From: Kutzneria sp. 744
GTDB taxonomy: Bacteria; Actinomycetota; Actinomycetes; Mycobacteriales; Pseudonocardiaceae
Direction: 5' to 3'
Length of the DNA stretch: 64,000 nt
Assembly (NCBI RefSeq): GCF_000568255.1
Contig: NZ_KK037166.1
Location: 847,220-911,219, forward strand
Below the pieces are notes generated by a model. It saw nothing but the letters and a program-made list of their open reading frames with translations, was not told where the DNA came from and searched no databases. Of this stretch, positions 18,784-26,795 are shown one piece after another; the stretch's first letter is position 1, and each line of letters begins with the position of its first letter. The translations under genes and the position numbers were made by a program.

Positions 18784-20577
18784 CTACTGCACGGGCGGAT
18801 AGGCGTTGGTCACCAGTTGCGCGAACTGGTCCTGGAACCAGTGCCCGGACAGCGGCGCGTTGGGCAGGGCCCCGGTCAGGTTGCCGCCGTTGGCCTGCTG
18901 GCTGCCGTGGAACGTCGGGTCGCACATCGGGTCCGCGCCCTTGCCCTCGTCGTTCGGGATCGACGTGCTGGCCCCGTCCGACTCACCCGGCGGCTTGATC
19001 CACACGTAGGCGTCGAAGTGCGGCGCGGGGCTGGCGGTGGGTCGCTGGCCGAGGCCGGCGCCGTCCTGGTTGCACCAGTTGCCGCGGGCCAGCCGCCGGT
19101 CGATCCGGCCGGAGTTGACGTAGGAGTCCACGGTGGACCCGCTGGCGCCGGTCGGCCGGGCCGAGCCGCCCCAGCCGTTGCGGGAGGTGTCGATCAGCAT
19201 GCCGATGCTGCTGGGCATGCCGGCCGCCACGAACGCGTTGTACATCGCGGTGTCGTAGTGGGACTCGTCGAAGTACGGGTTCCACTGGTAGAAGGTGGCC
19301 GACTTGAGCGGCTGCCCGCCGACGGTCAGGTTCGGGTCGGTCAGGTACGGCTCGGTCACCGGCGTGTCGTTGGCGGTGTCGCTGATGAAGCCGTCCACGC
19401 TGTTCACACCGGCCGTGGTGCCCCTGATGGTCTGCGTGATCAGGTTGACCGCCGGCTGAAGGTTGCTGTCCCAGCCCAGCCAGGCCGAGTGCGCGATGTC
19501 GATGTAGTTGTAGACGTTGTTGACCGCGTGCAGCTTGTTCAGCGCGTACTGGATGCCCTGCACGTAGGCGCCGCTGGACTGGGCCTCCGCGCACTTGGCC
19601 ATCGACGTGTTCGTGACCAGGTTGGGCAGCGAGTCCGGCTCGACGATGGCCACGATGCGCAGGGCGGCGTACTTCGGGTCGGCCATGATCGCGGCGATCG
19701 GGTCGATGTACTGCGACTTGTACTTGTTCAGACCGTCCTGGGTGACCTGGAGTTCGCCGTTGGACGCCAGGGCCGCGCAGTCACGGTCGGGCAGGTCGTA
19801 GATCACGAACTGGGCGACCACCGGAGTGCCGCCGGTGGCCTGCGCGAGCGCCGCGTCCAGGTGGGCCCGCAGTCCGCGCTGGTTGGCGGTGCCGGCGATG
19901 GCCGCGATCCGGTCCAGCCACACCGCCGTGGAGGTGGTGGCCACCTTGGCCATCTTGCCGCCGAGCGTGCCGCCCGTGGTCGCCGCGGCGGCGGTGACCT
20001 CGCCCGACCAGTCCGGGTTCACGTAGCCCTTCGCGCCGGCGTAGGGGTTGTCGACGTGGGTTCCGGGCGGCGGCGGGTTGCCGGTCGTCGTGGTGGTTGT
20101 CGTGGTGGTGGTTGTTGTCGTCGTCGTGGTGGGTGGCGCGGTTCCCGTGCAGGTGGTCCCGTTGAGCGTGAAGGAGGCAGGGGCGGCGTTCGTGCCGGAG
20201 TAGGCGGCGTTGAAGCCGAACGTCGCGGACGCGCCGGTGGCCAGGGACTTCGCCCAATCCGGGCCGACGGCGGTGACGTGCTGGCCGGACTGCGTGACGG
20301 TGGCGCTCCAGCCCTGTTGCACCTGCTGGTTGCCGGCGAAGTCCCAGCCGACGGTCCAGCCGTTGCCGATCGCGTCGCCGAGGTTGGTGACGGTGACCGA
20401 GCCGGTGAACCCGGTGCTCCACTGGTTGACCGAGTAGTCGACCTTGCAGGCGGTCGCGGCCGCGGCCGCGCCGCCGGTGGCGACCAGGAAGCCCGCGGTG
20501 AGTCCGAGTGCCGTGAGCGCGGACAGTCCGGAGATCAGGCGGGTGCGACGGGAGCCGGGTGATGCGGTTGCAGGCAT
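18784..20577 (-). CDS. GH6 exo-cellobiohydrolase with N-terminal CBM2
   Basis: 597 residues from the ATG at 20577, preceded by GAGGAG; a longer frame to 20700 runs through the promoter and was rejected. The signal peptide ends near GGAAAAA. The CBM2 (about 45-150; CKVDYSVNQWSTGFTGSVTV) is joined by a poly-Thr linker and PPPPG to the GH6 domain. GH6 features are VVAQFVIYDLPDRDCAALASNGE with the catalytic Asp, IVAIVEPDSLPNLVTN, YIDIAHSAWLGW and WIKPPGESDG. It releases cellobiose from the non-reducing end of cellulose. It heads the minus-strand cellulase operon. A perfect GGAAGCGCTTCC palindrome at 20624-20639 lies about 50 bases upstream of the start. Confidence 0.94.
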   Translation of the reverse strand: MPATASPGSRRTRLISGLSALTALGLTAGFLVATGGAAAAATACKVDYSVNQWSTGFTGSVTVTNLGDAIGNGWTVGWDFAGNQQVQQGWSATVTQSGQHVTAVGPDWAKSLATGASATFGFNAAYSGTNAAPASFTLNGTTCTGTAPPTTTTTTTTTTTTTTTTGNPPPPGTHVDNPYAGAKGYVNPDWSGEVTAAAATTGGTLGGKMAKVATTSTAVWLDRIAAIAGTANQRGLRAHLDAALAQATGGTPVVAQFVIYDLPDRDCAALASNGELQVTQDGLNKYKSQYIDPIAAIMADPKYAALRIVAIVEPDSLPNLVTNTSMAKCAEAQSSGAYVQGIQYALNKLHAVNNVYNYIDIAHSAWLGWDSNLQPAVNLITQTIRGTTAGVNSVDGFISDTANDTPVTEPYLTDPNLTVGGQPLKSATFYQWNPYFDESHYDTAMYNAFVAAGMPSSIGMLIDTSRNGWGGSARPTGASGSTVDSYVNSGRIDRRLARGNWCNQDGAGLGQRPTASPAPHFDAYVWIKPPGESDGASTSIPNDEGKGADPMCDPTFHGSQQANGGNLTGALPNAPLSGHWFQDQFAQLVTNAYPPVQ

Positions 20578-20623
20578 GTGCGGAGTACTCCTCGCGGCGT
20601 TGAGGGAGTGCTGACCGATCGCT

Positions 20624-20639
20624 CTGGAAGCGCTTCCAG
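20624..20639. promoter_or_regulatory. CebR-like operator, GH6 side
   Basis: CTGGAAGCGCTTCCAG is a perfect 16-base palindrome, close to the TGGGAGCGCTCCCA box bound by the cellobiose-responsive LacI repressor CebR in Streptomyces. It lies 47 bases upstream of the GH6 start. A CebR gene itself is not in this window, unless one of the two LacI proteins serves. Confidence 0.8.
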
Positions 20640-20797
20640 TCGGAGCCGACTGTAACGAGCAAGCAACCTGATCGCCAGATTCCGAGCTCACATTCACCAC
20701 ACATACCGCAGACTTCCGTCATTCGTCGGCCCCATTTTACGCCGTACGGCCGAGATTCGTTTACAGCCAGTCGTGCCAGCGTTACGCTCTCGCTACT

Positions 20798-20813
20798 CTG
20801 GAAGCGCTCCCAG
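20798..20813. promoter_or_regulatory. CebR-like operator, second GH5 side
   Basis: CTGGAAGCGCTCCCAG is the same box with one mismatch between arms. It overlaps a TACTCT -10-like hexamer (20794-20799) and lies 30 bases upstream of the GH5 start. Together with the box at 20624 it places both divergent cellulase units under one repressor. The 158 bases between the two boxes hold no gene. Confidence 0.78.
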
Positions 20814-20842
20814 TCGGTGTCCCCTGCCACCGAGGAGCAACA

Positions 20843-22270
20843 ATGCGATTGGGCACCACCGCGACAACCCTGCTCGCCGCGACCTTCGCACTGGTCGGCA
20901 TCTCCGCGCCGACCGCCGGCGCCGACGGCACGCCTGCCTGCAAGGTCGACTACACCGTCAACGACTGGGGCGCCGGCTTCACCGCCTCGGTGACCATCGG
21001 CAACCTCGGCGGCTCGCCGATCAACGGCTGGCGGCTGACCTACTCCTACGCCGGCAACCAGACCCTCCAGCAGGGCTGGAACGGCACGTGGTCACAGTCC
21101 GGCCAGGCGGTCACGGTGGCCGGCCTGCCCTGGAACGCGACCGTGCCGCCGAGCGGCTCGGTCACCACCGGCGCGAACTTCGCCTACAGCGGCAGCAACG
21201 CCGAACCGACCGACTTCGCCGTCAACGGCAGCCCCTGCAACGGAACCGCCCCTCCCCCACCGCCCGACGGTCCCGCCCCGGCGCTACAGGTGTCCGGCAA
21301 CCACTTCGTGGACGCCGACGGGAAGACCGTGACGCTGCACGGCGTCAACCGGTCCGGCGCCGAGTTCGCGTGCGTGCAGGGCAACGGCATCTTCGACGGG
21401 CCGGTGGACGCGGCGTCGGTCGCGGCCATCAAGAGCTGGCACGCCAACGCCGTGCGGGTGCCGCTCAACGAGGACTGCTGGCTGGCGCTGTCCGACGTGA
21501 AGCCTCAGTACGCCGGGGCGACGTACCAGAAGGCGATCAAGGACTATGTGAACCTGTTGCACCAGAACGGGTTGGCCGCGATCGTCGAGCTGCACTGGAC
21601 CCATGGCCAGTACACCGGCAACTCCGCCGGCTGCTCGGACGTCAACGCCACCTGCCAGAAGCCGATGCCGGACGCGCAGTACGCGCCGACGTTCTGGAGC
21701 CAGGTCGCGACGGCCTTCAAGGGCGACGACTCCACGGTGTTCGACCTGTTCAACGAGCCGTACCCGGACCGCGCCACCGCCAACGGCTGGACCTGCCTGC
21801 GCGACGGCGGAACCTGCCCGGGCATCACCTACTCCGTCGCCGGCACCCAGTCCCTGGTCAACGCCGTGCGGGCGGCGGGCGCCGACAATGTGATCATGGT
21901 GGGCGGCCTGGCGTACACCAACGACCTCTCCCAGTGGCTGACCTACGCGCCCACCGACCCGCGGCACAACCTGGCCGCGTCCTGGCACTCCTACAACTTC
22001 AACACCTGCTCGTCGTCGTCCTGCTGGGACAGCCAGATCGCGCCGGTGGCGGCCCAGGTGCCGCTGGTCGCCGGCGAGATCGGCGAGAACGACTGCGGTC
22101 ACTCCTATGTGGATGGTCTGATGAGCTGGCTGGACCGGCACGCCGCCTCCTACCTGGCGTGGACCTGGAACACCTGGGACTGCTCGACCGGTCCGGCGCT
22201 GATCACCTCGTACGACGGCACGCCCACGGCGTTCGGCGCGGGCATCCGGGCCCACTTCGCCTCGTTCTGA
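20843..22270 (+). CDS. Cellulase/beta-mannanase-like GH5 with N-terminal CBM2
   Basis: 475 residues; GAGGAG precedes the ATG at 20843. The Sec signal ends near TAGADG. A CBM2 (about 30-130; CKVDYTVNDWGAGFTASVTI) and a short Pro linker lead into a GH5 domain. That domain has GVNRSGAEFACVQGNGIFDG, VRVPLNEDCWLAL, the acid/base Glu in VFDLFNEPYPDRA (about residue 310) and the nucleophile Glu in LVAGEIGENDCGH. This subfamily differs from the GH5 at 14280-15806 and is usually annotated as endoglucanase. It is transcribed alone, opposite the cellulase operon, from a CebR-boxed promoter, and ends in a hairpin at 22277-22305. Confidence 0.92.
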   Translation: MRLGTTATTLLAATFALVGISAPTAGADGTPACKVDYTVNDWGAGFTASVTIGNLGGSPINGWRLTYSYAGNQTLQQGWNGTWSQSGQAVTVAGLPWNATVPPSGSVTTGANFAYSGSNAEPTDFAVNGSPCNGTAPPPPPDGPAPALQVSGNHFVDADGKTVTLHGVNRSGAEFACVQGNGIFDGPVDAASVAAIKSWHANAVRVPLNEDCWLALSDVKPQYAGATYQKAIKDYVNLLHQNGLAAIVELHWTHGQYTGNSAGCSDVNATCQKPMPDAQYAPTFWSQVATAFKGDDSTVFDLFNEPYPDRATANGWTCLRDGGTCPGITYSVAGTQSLVNAVRAAGADNVIMVGGLAYTNDLSQWLTYAPTDPRHNLAASWHSYNFNTCSSSSCWDSQIAPVAAQVPLVAGEIGENDCGHSYVDGLMSWLDRHAASYLAWTWNTWDCSTGPALITSYDGTPTAFGAGIRAHFASF

Positions 22271-22276
22271 GCTGGA

Positions 22277-22305
22277 CCGGCCCCGACCGCGACGGTCGGG
22301 GCCGG
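22277..22305. terminator. Bidirectional terminator hairpin
   Basis: A 13-base stem (CCGGCCCCGACCG / CGGTCGGGGCCGG) with a 3-base loop lies between the convergent GH5 and GH10 genes and can end both. Confidence 0.82.
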
Positions 22306-22312
22306 ATCCCGT

Positions 22313-23743
22313 TCAGGCGCAGCGAGTTCCGTTCAGGGTGAAGTCGCCGGGCGCGGAGGTGTTGCCGGTGTGAGTGGCCTGGAAACCGAACGAGACGGAG
22401 GCCCCGGGGGCCACGGACCCGTTGTAGCCCACGTTCTTCGCGGTCACCTGGCCGCCGGCCGGGCTGATCGTGGCGTTCCACGCCGAGGTGACCGTCTGGC
22501 CCCCGGCCAGGGTGAAGGCCAACGACCAGCCGTTGATCGCCGCGGTGCCGGTGTTGGTGACCGTGACGCTCTCGGTGAGGCCGGTGTTCCAGGCGTTCAC
22601 CGAATCCGTGACCGTGCACGTGGAGTTCGGCGGTGGCGAGGTCGTCGTGGTGGTTGTCGTCGTTGTCGTCGTTGTCGTCGTTGTCGTCGTTGTCGTCGTT
22701 GTCGTGGTCGAGCCACCGAGGGCGGTCGACGTCGCATCGTAGGCCGGCTTGGGCTGGTAGTTGTTGTCGTACATGGTCGCAGCGCCCTGACCCGGGAAGG
22801 TCCCGGGGATCCACGAGTCGGCGTCACCGACGCCCCACTGGGACACGCCGACACAGCGGCTGACCGCGAGGCAGTTGTTCACCACGGCCGCGTAGTCGGT
22901 GGCCTGCTGGGCCAGGGTGCCGCTGTTGGCCGGCAGCTGGATGCGATCGTCCAGCTCGGTCACGGCGACGTCGAGGCCCAGCGCGGTGAAGCGCTGCATG
23001 TTGGCCCGCATGCTCGACGGCACCTGGCCGACGATGAAGTGGCTCTCCAGCCCCACGCCGTCGATCGGCACGCCTTGGGACTTCAACTGCGACACCAGCC
23101 GGTACATGGCGTCGCTCTTGGCGTTCTGGCCCTCGATGTTGTAGTCGTTCAGGTACAGCTTGGCATTCGGGTCGGCGGCATGCGCGGTGCGCAACGCGTC
23201 GGCGAGGTAGCCGCTGCCCATCGCGTTGGAGAAAGCGTCGGCGCGCAGGCTGCCGTCCTCGTTGAACGGCTCGTTGACCACGTCCCAGGCGTAGACCTTG
23301 CCCTTGTAGTGAGTGGCCTCGGTGGTGATGTGCGCCTCCATCGCGCCCTGCACCTGGTTGCTCGGCAGGCTGCTGACCCAGCCCGGCAACTGGCTGTGCC
23401 ACACCAGGTTGTGCCCGCGCACCCGCATGCCGTGCGACTGTGCGAAGGAGACGATCTGGTCGCCCGGCCCGAAGTTGTAGCTGCCGTTGGACGGTTCGGT
23501 GGTGTCCCACTTCATCTCGTTGCCGGGCGTGACCATGTCGAACTGGGCGCCGGCCACGGCGGTGAGGGTGCCGTTGCTCAGGTTGGACTGGGTGAGCGCG
23601 GTGCCGAAGTAGATCCCCTTGGCCTCGGCCAGGGTTTTGAGTCCGGTGCCGGCCGCGCCGGCCGGGTCGGTCACGCCGGCGAGCAGCAGCCCGCCGACGG
23701 CCAGCACGGCGGTGGCGGCGAGCACATTGCTGGTTCTGGACAC
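22313..23743 (-). CDS. Endo-1,4-beta-xylanase, GH10 with C-terminal CBM2
   Basis: 476 residues. The signal peptide ends near AGAAG. The GH10 barrel (about 35-330) shows DMVTPGNEMKWDTTEP, RGHNLVWHSQLPGWV, the acid/base Glu in YAWDVVNEPFNEDGS (about residue 160) and the nucleophile Glu in DVAVTELDDRIQ (about residue 265). A run of about 26 Thr encoded by a 9-base tandem repeat links it to a CBM2 (CTVTDSVNAWNTGLTESVTV to LNGTRCA). The secreted enzyme cuts the xylan backbone while anchored on cellulose. It is the last gene of the GH11-CE4-GH10 unit and lies 33 bases behind the esterase. Confidence 0.94.
   Translation of the reverse strand: MSRTSNVLAATAVLAVGGLLLAGVTDPAGAAGTGLKTLAEAKGIYFGTALTQSNLSNGTLTAVAGAQFDMVTPGNEMKWDTTEPSNGSYNFGPGDQIVSFAQSHGMRVRGHNLVWHSQLPGWVSSLPSNQVQGAMEAHITTEATHYKGKVYAWDVVNEPFNEDGSLRADAFSNAMGSGYLADALRTAHAADPNAKLYLNDYNIEGQNAKSDAMYRLVSQLKSQGVPIDGVGLESHFIVGQVPSSMRANMQRFTALGLDVAVTELDDRIQLPANSGTLAQQATDYAAVVNNCLAVSRCVGVSQWGVGDADSWIPGTFPGQGAATMYDNNYQPKPAYDATSTALGGSTTTTTTTTTTTTTTTTTTTTTTTSPPPNSTCTVTDSVNAWNTGLTESVTVTNTGTAAINGWSLAFTLAGGQTVTSAWNATISPAGGQVTAKNVGYNGSVAPGASVSFGFQATHTGNTSAPGDFTLNGTRCA
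22653..22706. repeat. 9-base tandem repeat encoding the poly-Thr linker
   Basis: Five perfect copies of GTTGTCGTC and a sixth with one change. On the coding strand these give ACA/ACG Thr codons. The repeat is in frame, so gain or loss of a unit changes linker length by three residues without a frameshift. Confidence 0.9.
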
Positions 23744-23776
23744 AGTGGTCCCCTCATGCGTGGCGGGATGACGTGG

Positions 23777-24430
23777 TTATGGGGCGACGGCGCGGCCGGT
23801 CTGCGGCGAGATCCGCCCGGCGCACAGGCCACGGCTGGTGAGTCCCTGCGCGATACGGGGAATCGCGGCGAGGGTGTTGGCGGGCCACTCGTGCATCAGG
23901 ATGATCTGCCCGTTGGTCAGCCGGGCGTTGGCCTGCACGATGGCGTCGACGCTCGCGCCGTTCCAGTCCTGCGAGTCGACGTCCCAGATGATCTGCGTCA
24001 GGCCGTGGCTGGCCTCGACCGCCCGCAGCGTCGAGTTGGTTTCCCCGTACGGCGGACGGAACAGCGACGGCGTGCCGCCGCCGGCGGCGGCGATCGCCTG
24101 CTGCGTGCGGGAAAGCTCGCTGTCCATCTGCGCCTGGCTCTCCTGGGTCAGGTGCGGGTGGGTGTAGCTGTGGTTGCCGATCCACATGCCGGCCGCGGCC
24201 TCGGCGCGGACCTGCGCCGGGTAGGCGGCGGCGTACTGGCCCTCGTTGAACATCGTCGCCCGCAACCCGTTCTGTCGCAGGGCATTGAGGATCGCCGGGG
24301 TGTGAGCGTTCGACGGGCCGTCGTCGAAGGTCAGCCCGACATAGCCGGAGCAGGGCGCGGCGTGCGCGATTCCTGGGGTGAGCAAGGCGGTCAGGGCCGC
24401 CGCGAGCAGCAGCGTGGTCGTTCGCATCAC
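23777..24430 (-). CDS. CE4 polysaccharide deacetylase (acetyl xylan esterase type)
   Basis: 217 residues. The start is GTG 24430 or the adjacent ATG. A Sec signal ends at IAHAAP. All NodB motifs are present: TFDDGPS (metal and base Asp), HSYTHPHL (metal His pair), RPPYGETN, WDVDSQDW and IILMHEW. The length is that of a single-domain secreted CE4 enzyme. In this setting, directly behind a GH11 xylanase and ahead of a GH10 xylanase, it most likely removes acetyl groups from polymeric xylan; chitin or peptidoglycan are less likely targets. It starts about three bases after the GH11 stop, consistent with coupling. Confidence 0.9.
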   Translation of the reverse strand: MMRTTTLLLAAALTALLTPGIAHAAPCSGYVGLTFDDGPSNAHTPAILNALRQNGLRATMFNEGQYAAAYPAQVRAEAAAGMWIGNHSYTHPHLTQESQAQMDSELSRTQQAIAAAGGGTPSLFRPPYGETNSTLRAVEASHGLTQIIWDVDSQDWNGASVDAIVQANARLTNGQIILMHEWPANTLAAIPRIAQGLTSRGLCAGRISPQTGRAVAP

Positions 24431-24433
24431 GGC

Positions 24434-25108
24434 TCAGCTCACCGAGATGGACGAGTTGCCACTGCTCTGGTAGCCCTCGGTGGCGAGGATCATGTAGTAC
24501 TTGAAGCTGCCCATATTCATGCCGACGCGGGCCCACGCGTCGAAGTGGTTGCCGGTGGTGATGGTGCCGCCGGTCCGCCGGCTCTGCCGAACGCTCCAGT
24601 ACTGGTTGAACGTGCGCGTGCCCTCGACCGACGGGGCGTTGTACCGGGTCGTCTCGTAGATGTCGTACATGCCGCCGTCGCTGCTGACCGTGCCCTTGTG
24701 CGTGCCCGTCGGCCGGTACGTGCCCCAGTTGTCGACGATGTAGTACTCCACCAGCGGATTGGACGTCCAGCCGTAGAGCGACAGATAGGAGTTGCCGGAC
24801 GGCGAGAAGCTGCCCGAGTACTGCACACTGCGCCGTCCGCCGTTGCTCCATCCCTTGCCGGCGACGAAGTTGTTGCAGTTGCTCCAGGTCGTGCGGTAGC
24901 TGCCCCCGCCGGACAGCGTCATCGCGACCGAGCCGCCACCCGCGGTCCAGAACGAGTAGTAGTAGCCGTTGTTGGTGCCGGTCTGGTTGGTGGTGATCGT
25001 GGTGTCGGCGTTCGCGGTGACCGGCAGCGCCAGCGCGGAGACGGCCAACAGCGCCCCCGAGGTGAGCACGGCTCGGCGACCGATCGGAAACGGAGGGTTG
25101 TGGTCCAT
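24434..25108 (-). CDS. Endo-1,4-beta-xylanase, GH11
   Basis: 224 residues. The N-terminus has a Tat-like signal ([20 protein letters not shown]). The beta-jelly-roll is typical: [20 protein letters not shown], then the nucleophile Glu in [19 protein letters not shown] (about residue 120) and the acid/base Glu in [12 protein letters not shown] (about residue 215). There is no binding module. It is secreted and cuts unsubstituted xylan. GAGGAGG precedes the ATG at 25108. It leads the xylan operon (GH11, CE4, GH10). The upstream region carries CGAAA/TTTCG elements typical of actinomycete xylanase promoters. Confidence 0.94.
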   Translation of the reverse strand: MDHNPPFPIGRRAVLTSGALLAVSALALPVTANADTTITTNQTGTNNGYYYSFWTAGGGSVAMTLSGGGSYRTTWSNCNNFVAGKGWSNGGRRSVQYSGSFSPSGNSYLSLYGWTSNPLVEYYIVDNWGTYRPTGTHKGTVSSDGGMYDIYETTRYNAPSVEGTRTFNQYWSVRQSRRTGGTITTGNHFDAWARVGMNMGSFKYYMILATEGYQSSGNSSISVS

Positions 25109-25181
25109 GGGCGATGTTCCTCCTCAGTGAGGAAACCGTGTGGTGTCGAGCAGTGTCGACCCGGTCACGTCGCGTGGGCAA

Positions 25182-25270
25182 CAACTTTCGTTGATATTTC
25201 GGTAATCCAGCTTTCGTCCACACTGGACTGTGGTCGTCCGGCTGGTCGGGCCGGACGATCGAAAGTTTCG
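25182..25270 (-). promoter_or_regulatory. Xylanase operon control region with CGAAA elements
   Basis: On the minus strand this region holds CGAAACTTTCG (25260-25270, a perfect CGAAA-N-TTTCG inverted repeat). CGAAAGC and CGAAATA half sites follow, and CAACTTTCGTTG lies at 25182-25193. CGAA/TTCG repeats of this kind are known upstream of Streptomyces xylanase genes. The likely ligand is the LacI-family protein encoded immediately upstream (25289-26341). Confidence 0.65.
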
Positions 25271-25288
25271 ACGCTCGTGTCGCGGGTG

Positions 25289-26341
25289 TCAGCGGCCCGC
25301 CGGCGGCGCGGTGCTGTTGCGGACCACCAGCGTGGTGGCCAGGTCGACCCGGGTGGCCGCGGGCCGGTGACCCCGGCCAAGGTCGAGCGCCAGCTGGCAG
25401 GCGGTCTCGGCCATCTCCACCAGCGGCTGGCGCACCGTGGTCAACGGCGGACCGACCCAGCGGGCCAGCGGCAGGTCGTCGAAGCCGACCACGCTGAGCT
25501 CGTCGGGGATGCGCAGCCGCAGCTCACGGGCCGCCTCGTAGAACCCGAGGGCCTGCAGGTCGTTGCCGGCGAAGACGGCGGTCGGCCGGTCGGGCAGGGA
25601 CAGCAGCGCCCGGCCGGCAGCGTAGCCGGCCTCGTGGTGGAAGTTCCCCTCCCGCACCAGCGCCGGATCGACGCCGATCCCGGCGGTCTCCAGCGCCGTG
25701 CGGTAGCCGTCGACCCGCGCCCGGCTGCACATCATCCGGGACGGCCCGCCGAGCATGGCGATCCGCCGGTGGCCGAATTCGATCAGGTGCCGGGTGGCGG
25801 TCAGGCCGCCGAGCCAGTTGTTGGCACCGACCGCGGGCACGCCGTCGGCCGGGTCGCCGGCCGGGTCCAGCACCACGAACGGGATGTCCCGGCTGGTCAG
25901 CTGGGCCCGCTGGGTCCGGTCCAGATCGGACAGCACCAGCACCACGCCGCCGGGCCGGCGGGCCAGCACGCCGTCCACCCAGGTCTGCCCCGGGGTGAGG
26001 CGGCCGGCCGACTCGGACAGCACGATGCTCATGCCCTCGCGGCGGGCCACGTTCTCCACACCCCGGATGACCTCCATCGCCCACGCGCTCTCCAGCTCGT
26101 GGAAGACCAGGTCGAACAGCTTCGACGACTGCGCGCCGCCGCGCCTGCGCCGGTAGCCGTGCGCGCGCAGCAGCTCCTCGACCCGGGCCCGCGTGCCGGG
26201 AGCGACGTCAGCCCGGCCGTTGAGCACCTTCGAAACTGTCGGCGTGCTGACCCCGGCCGTCCTCGCGATGTCGGCCAGCCTCGGGAGGCCGCCCGAGGCC
26301 GCCGAAACCTCGGCTGTGGAACCGGTTTCCTCGACACCCAT
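25289..26341 (-). CDS. LacI-family repressor, probable xylan regulator
   Basis: 350 residues from the ATG at 26341; no convincing ribosome-binding site is seen, so the start could shift upstream by a few codons. A 20-residue leader precedes the HTH (LADIARTAGVSTPTVSKVLN, then GRADVAPGTRARVEELL). The effector domain contains HLIEFGHRRIAMLGGPSRMM, FAGNDLQALGFYEAARE and SVVGFDDLPLARWVGPPLTT, all LacI/GalR signatures. It sits directly upstream of GH11 on the same strand. Its own upstream region has CGAATCTTTCG at 26424-26434, related to the element at 25260-25270, so autoregulation and control of the xylan operon are both likely. The inducer is presumably a xylo-oligosaccharide. Confidence 0.88.
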   Translation of the reverse strand: MGVEETGSTAEVSAASGGLPRLADIARTAGVSTPTVSKVLNGRADVAPGTRARVEELLRAHGYRRRRGGAQSSKLFDLVFHELESAWAMEVIRGVENVARREGMSIVLSESAGRLTPGQTWVDGVLARRPGGVVLVLSDLDRTQRAQLTSRDIPFVVLDPAGDPADGVPAVGANNWLGGLTATRHLIEFGHRRIAMLGGPSRMMCSRARVDGYRTALETAGIGVDPALVREGNFHHEAGYAAGRALLSLPDRPTAVFAGNDLQALGFYEAARELRLRIPDELSVVGFDDLPLARWVGPPLTTVRQPLVEMAETACQLALDLGRGHRPAATRVDLATTLVVRNSTAPPAGR

Positions 26342-26423
26342 GGCATCGGATGGTAGGCCATCGACGGCCGGACCGGCCCCCTTGACGCGAACCGGCGACC
26401 GGACGTAGTTTCGACGCTGTCTC

Positions 26424-26434
26424 CGAATCTTTCG
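26424..26434. promoter_or_regulatory. Candidate autoregulatory CGAA/TTCG operator
   Basis: CGAATCTTTCG matches the 25260-25270 palindrome except at two inner positions. It lies about 85 bases upstream of the LacI start. A TTTCG half site is at 26409-26413. Confidence 0.45.
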
Positions 26435-26762
26435 AATCGTGCTCCCGCCCTGCCCGCCCGGGAAGACGACGTGAGACACGCGGTGCGGCCGCGACCGACC
26501 GTGACTGCCGCGCGCCCGACTGTCCACTTGGGACTGATTCGATCGCGGGCGACGGCAGTGCCCGCGCCAGACCTGATGGCTCGCACGGCTTTCTAGCGCG
26601 GAATGACCGGCAGCACGATGCGGCTCGGACAGGCGGCCGTTCGGTGGATCGTCTGGTGGGCCGGCCTCAGGTCCTCGTCCGAGTCGGTTCCCAGCGGGTT
26701 TCCCGTGTTGGGGTTGGGTTCCCATTCGGGGAAGCTGCTCGAACCGACAGCGCGCGGACAGC
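26435..26762. other. Intergenic stretch without a recognisable gene
   Basis: Long frames cross it on both strands but none has family character or a ribosome-binding site. It presumably holds the LacI promoter and the upstream part of the glycosyltransferase promoter. Confidence 0.5.
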
Positions 26763-26788
26763 AAACTACTACATTGCCGTAGTAGTTT
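26763..26788. promoter_or_regulatory. BlaI-type operator ahead of the glycosyltransferase
   Basis: AAACTACTAC, six bases, GTAGTAGTTT: a perfect 10-base inverted repeat ending eight bases before the ATG. It matches the sites at 31728-31745 and 33497-33516 and the TACTACA/TGTAGTA form of BlaI/MecI operators. Confidence 0.8.
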
Positions 26789-26795
26789 GGCCGGC

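Noticed and set aside
15709..20562. A 1,617-codon open frame on the plus strand
   Set aside because: It is the antisense shadow of the GH48 and GH6 genes in high-GC DNA. Its Val/Gly/Arg-rich translation has no domain, while the minus strand encodes complete secreted cellulases.
22653..22706. CRISPR-like short repeat array
   Set aside because: The 9-base units have no spacers and lie in frame inside the xylanase linker.
22370..26356. A 1,328-codon open frame on the plus strand
   Set aside because: Antisense to GH10, CE4, GH11 and LacI, all with clear motifs. No ribosome-binding site and no protein character.
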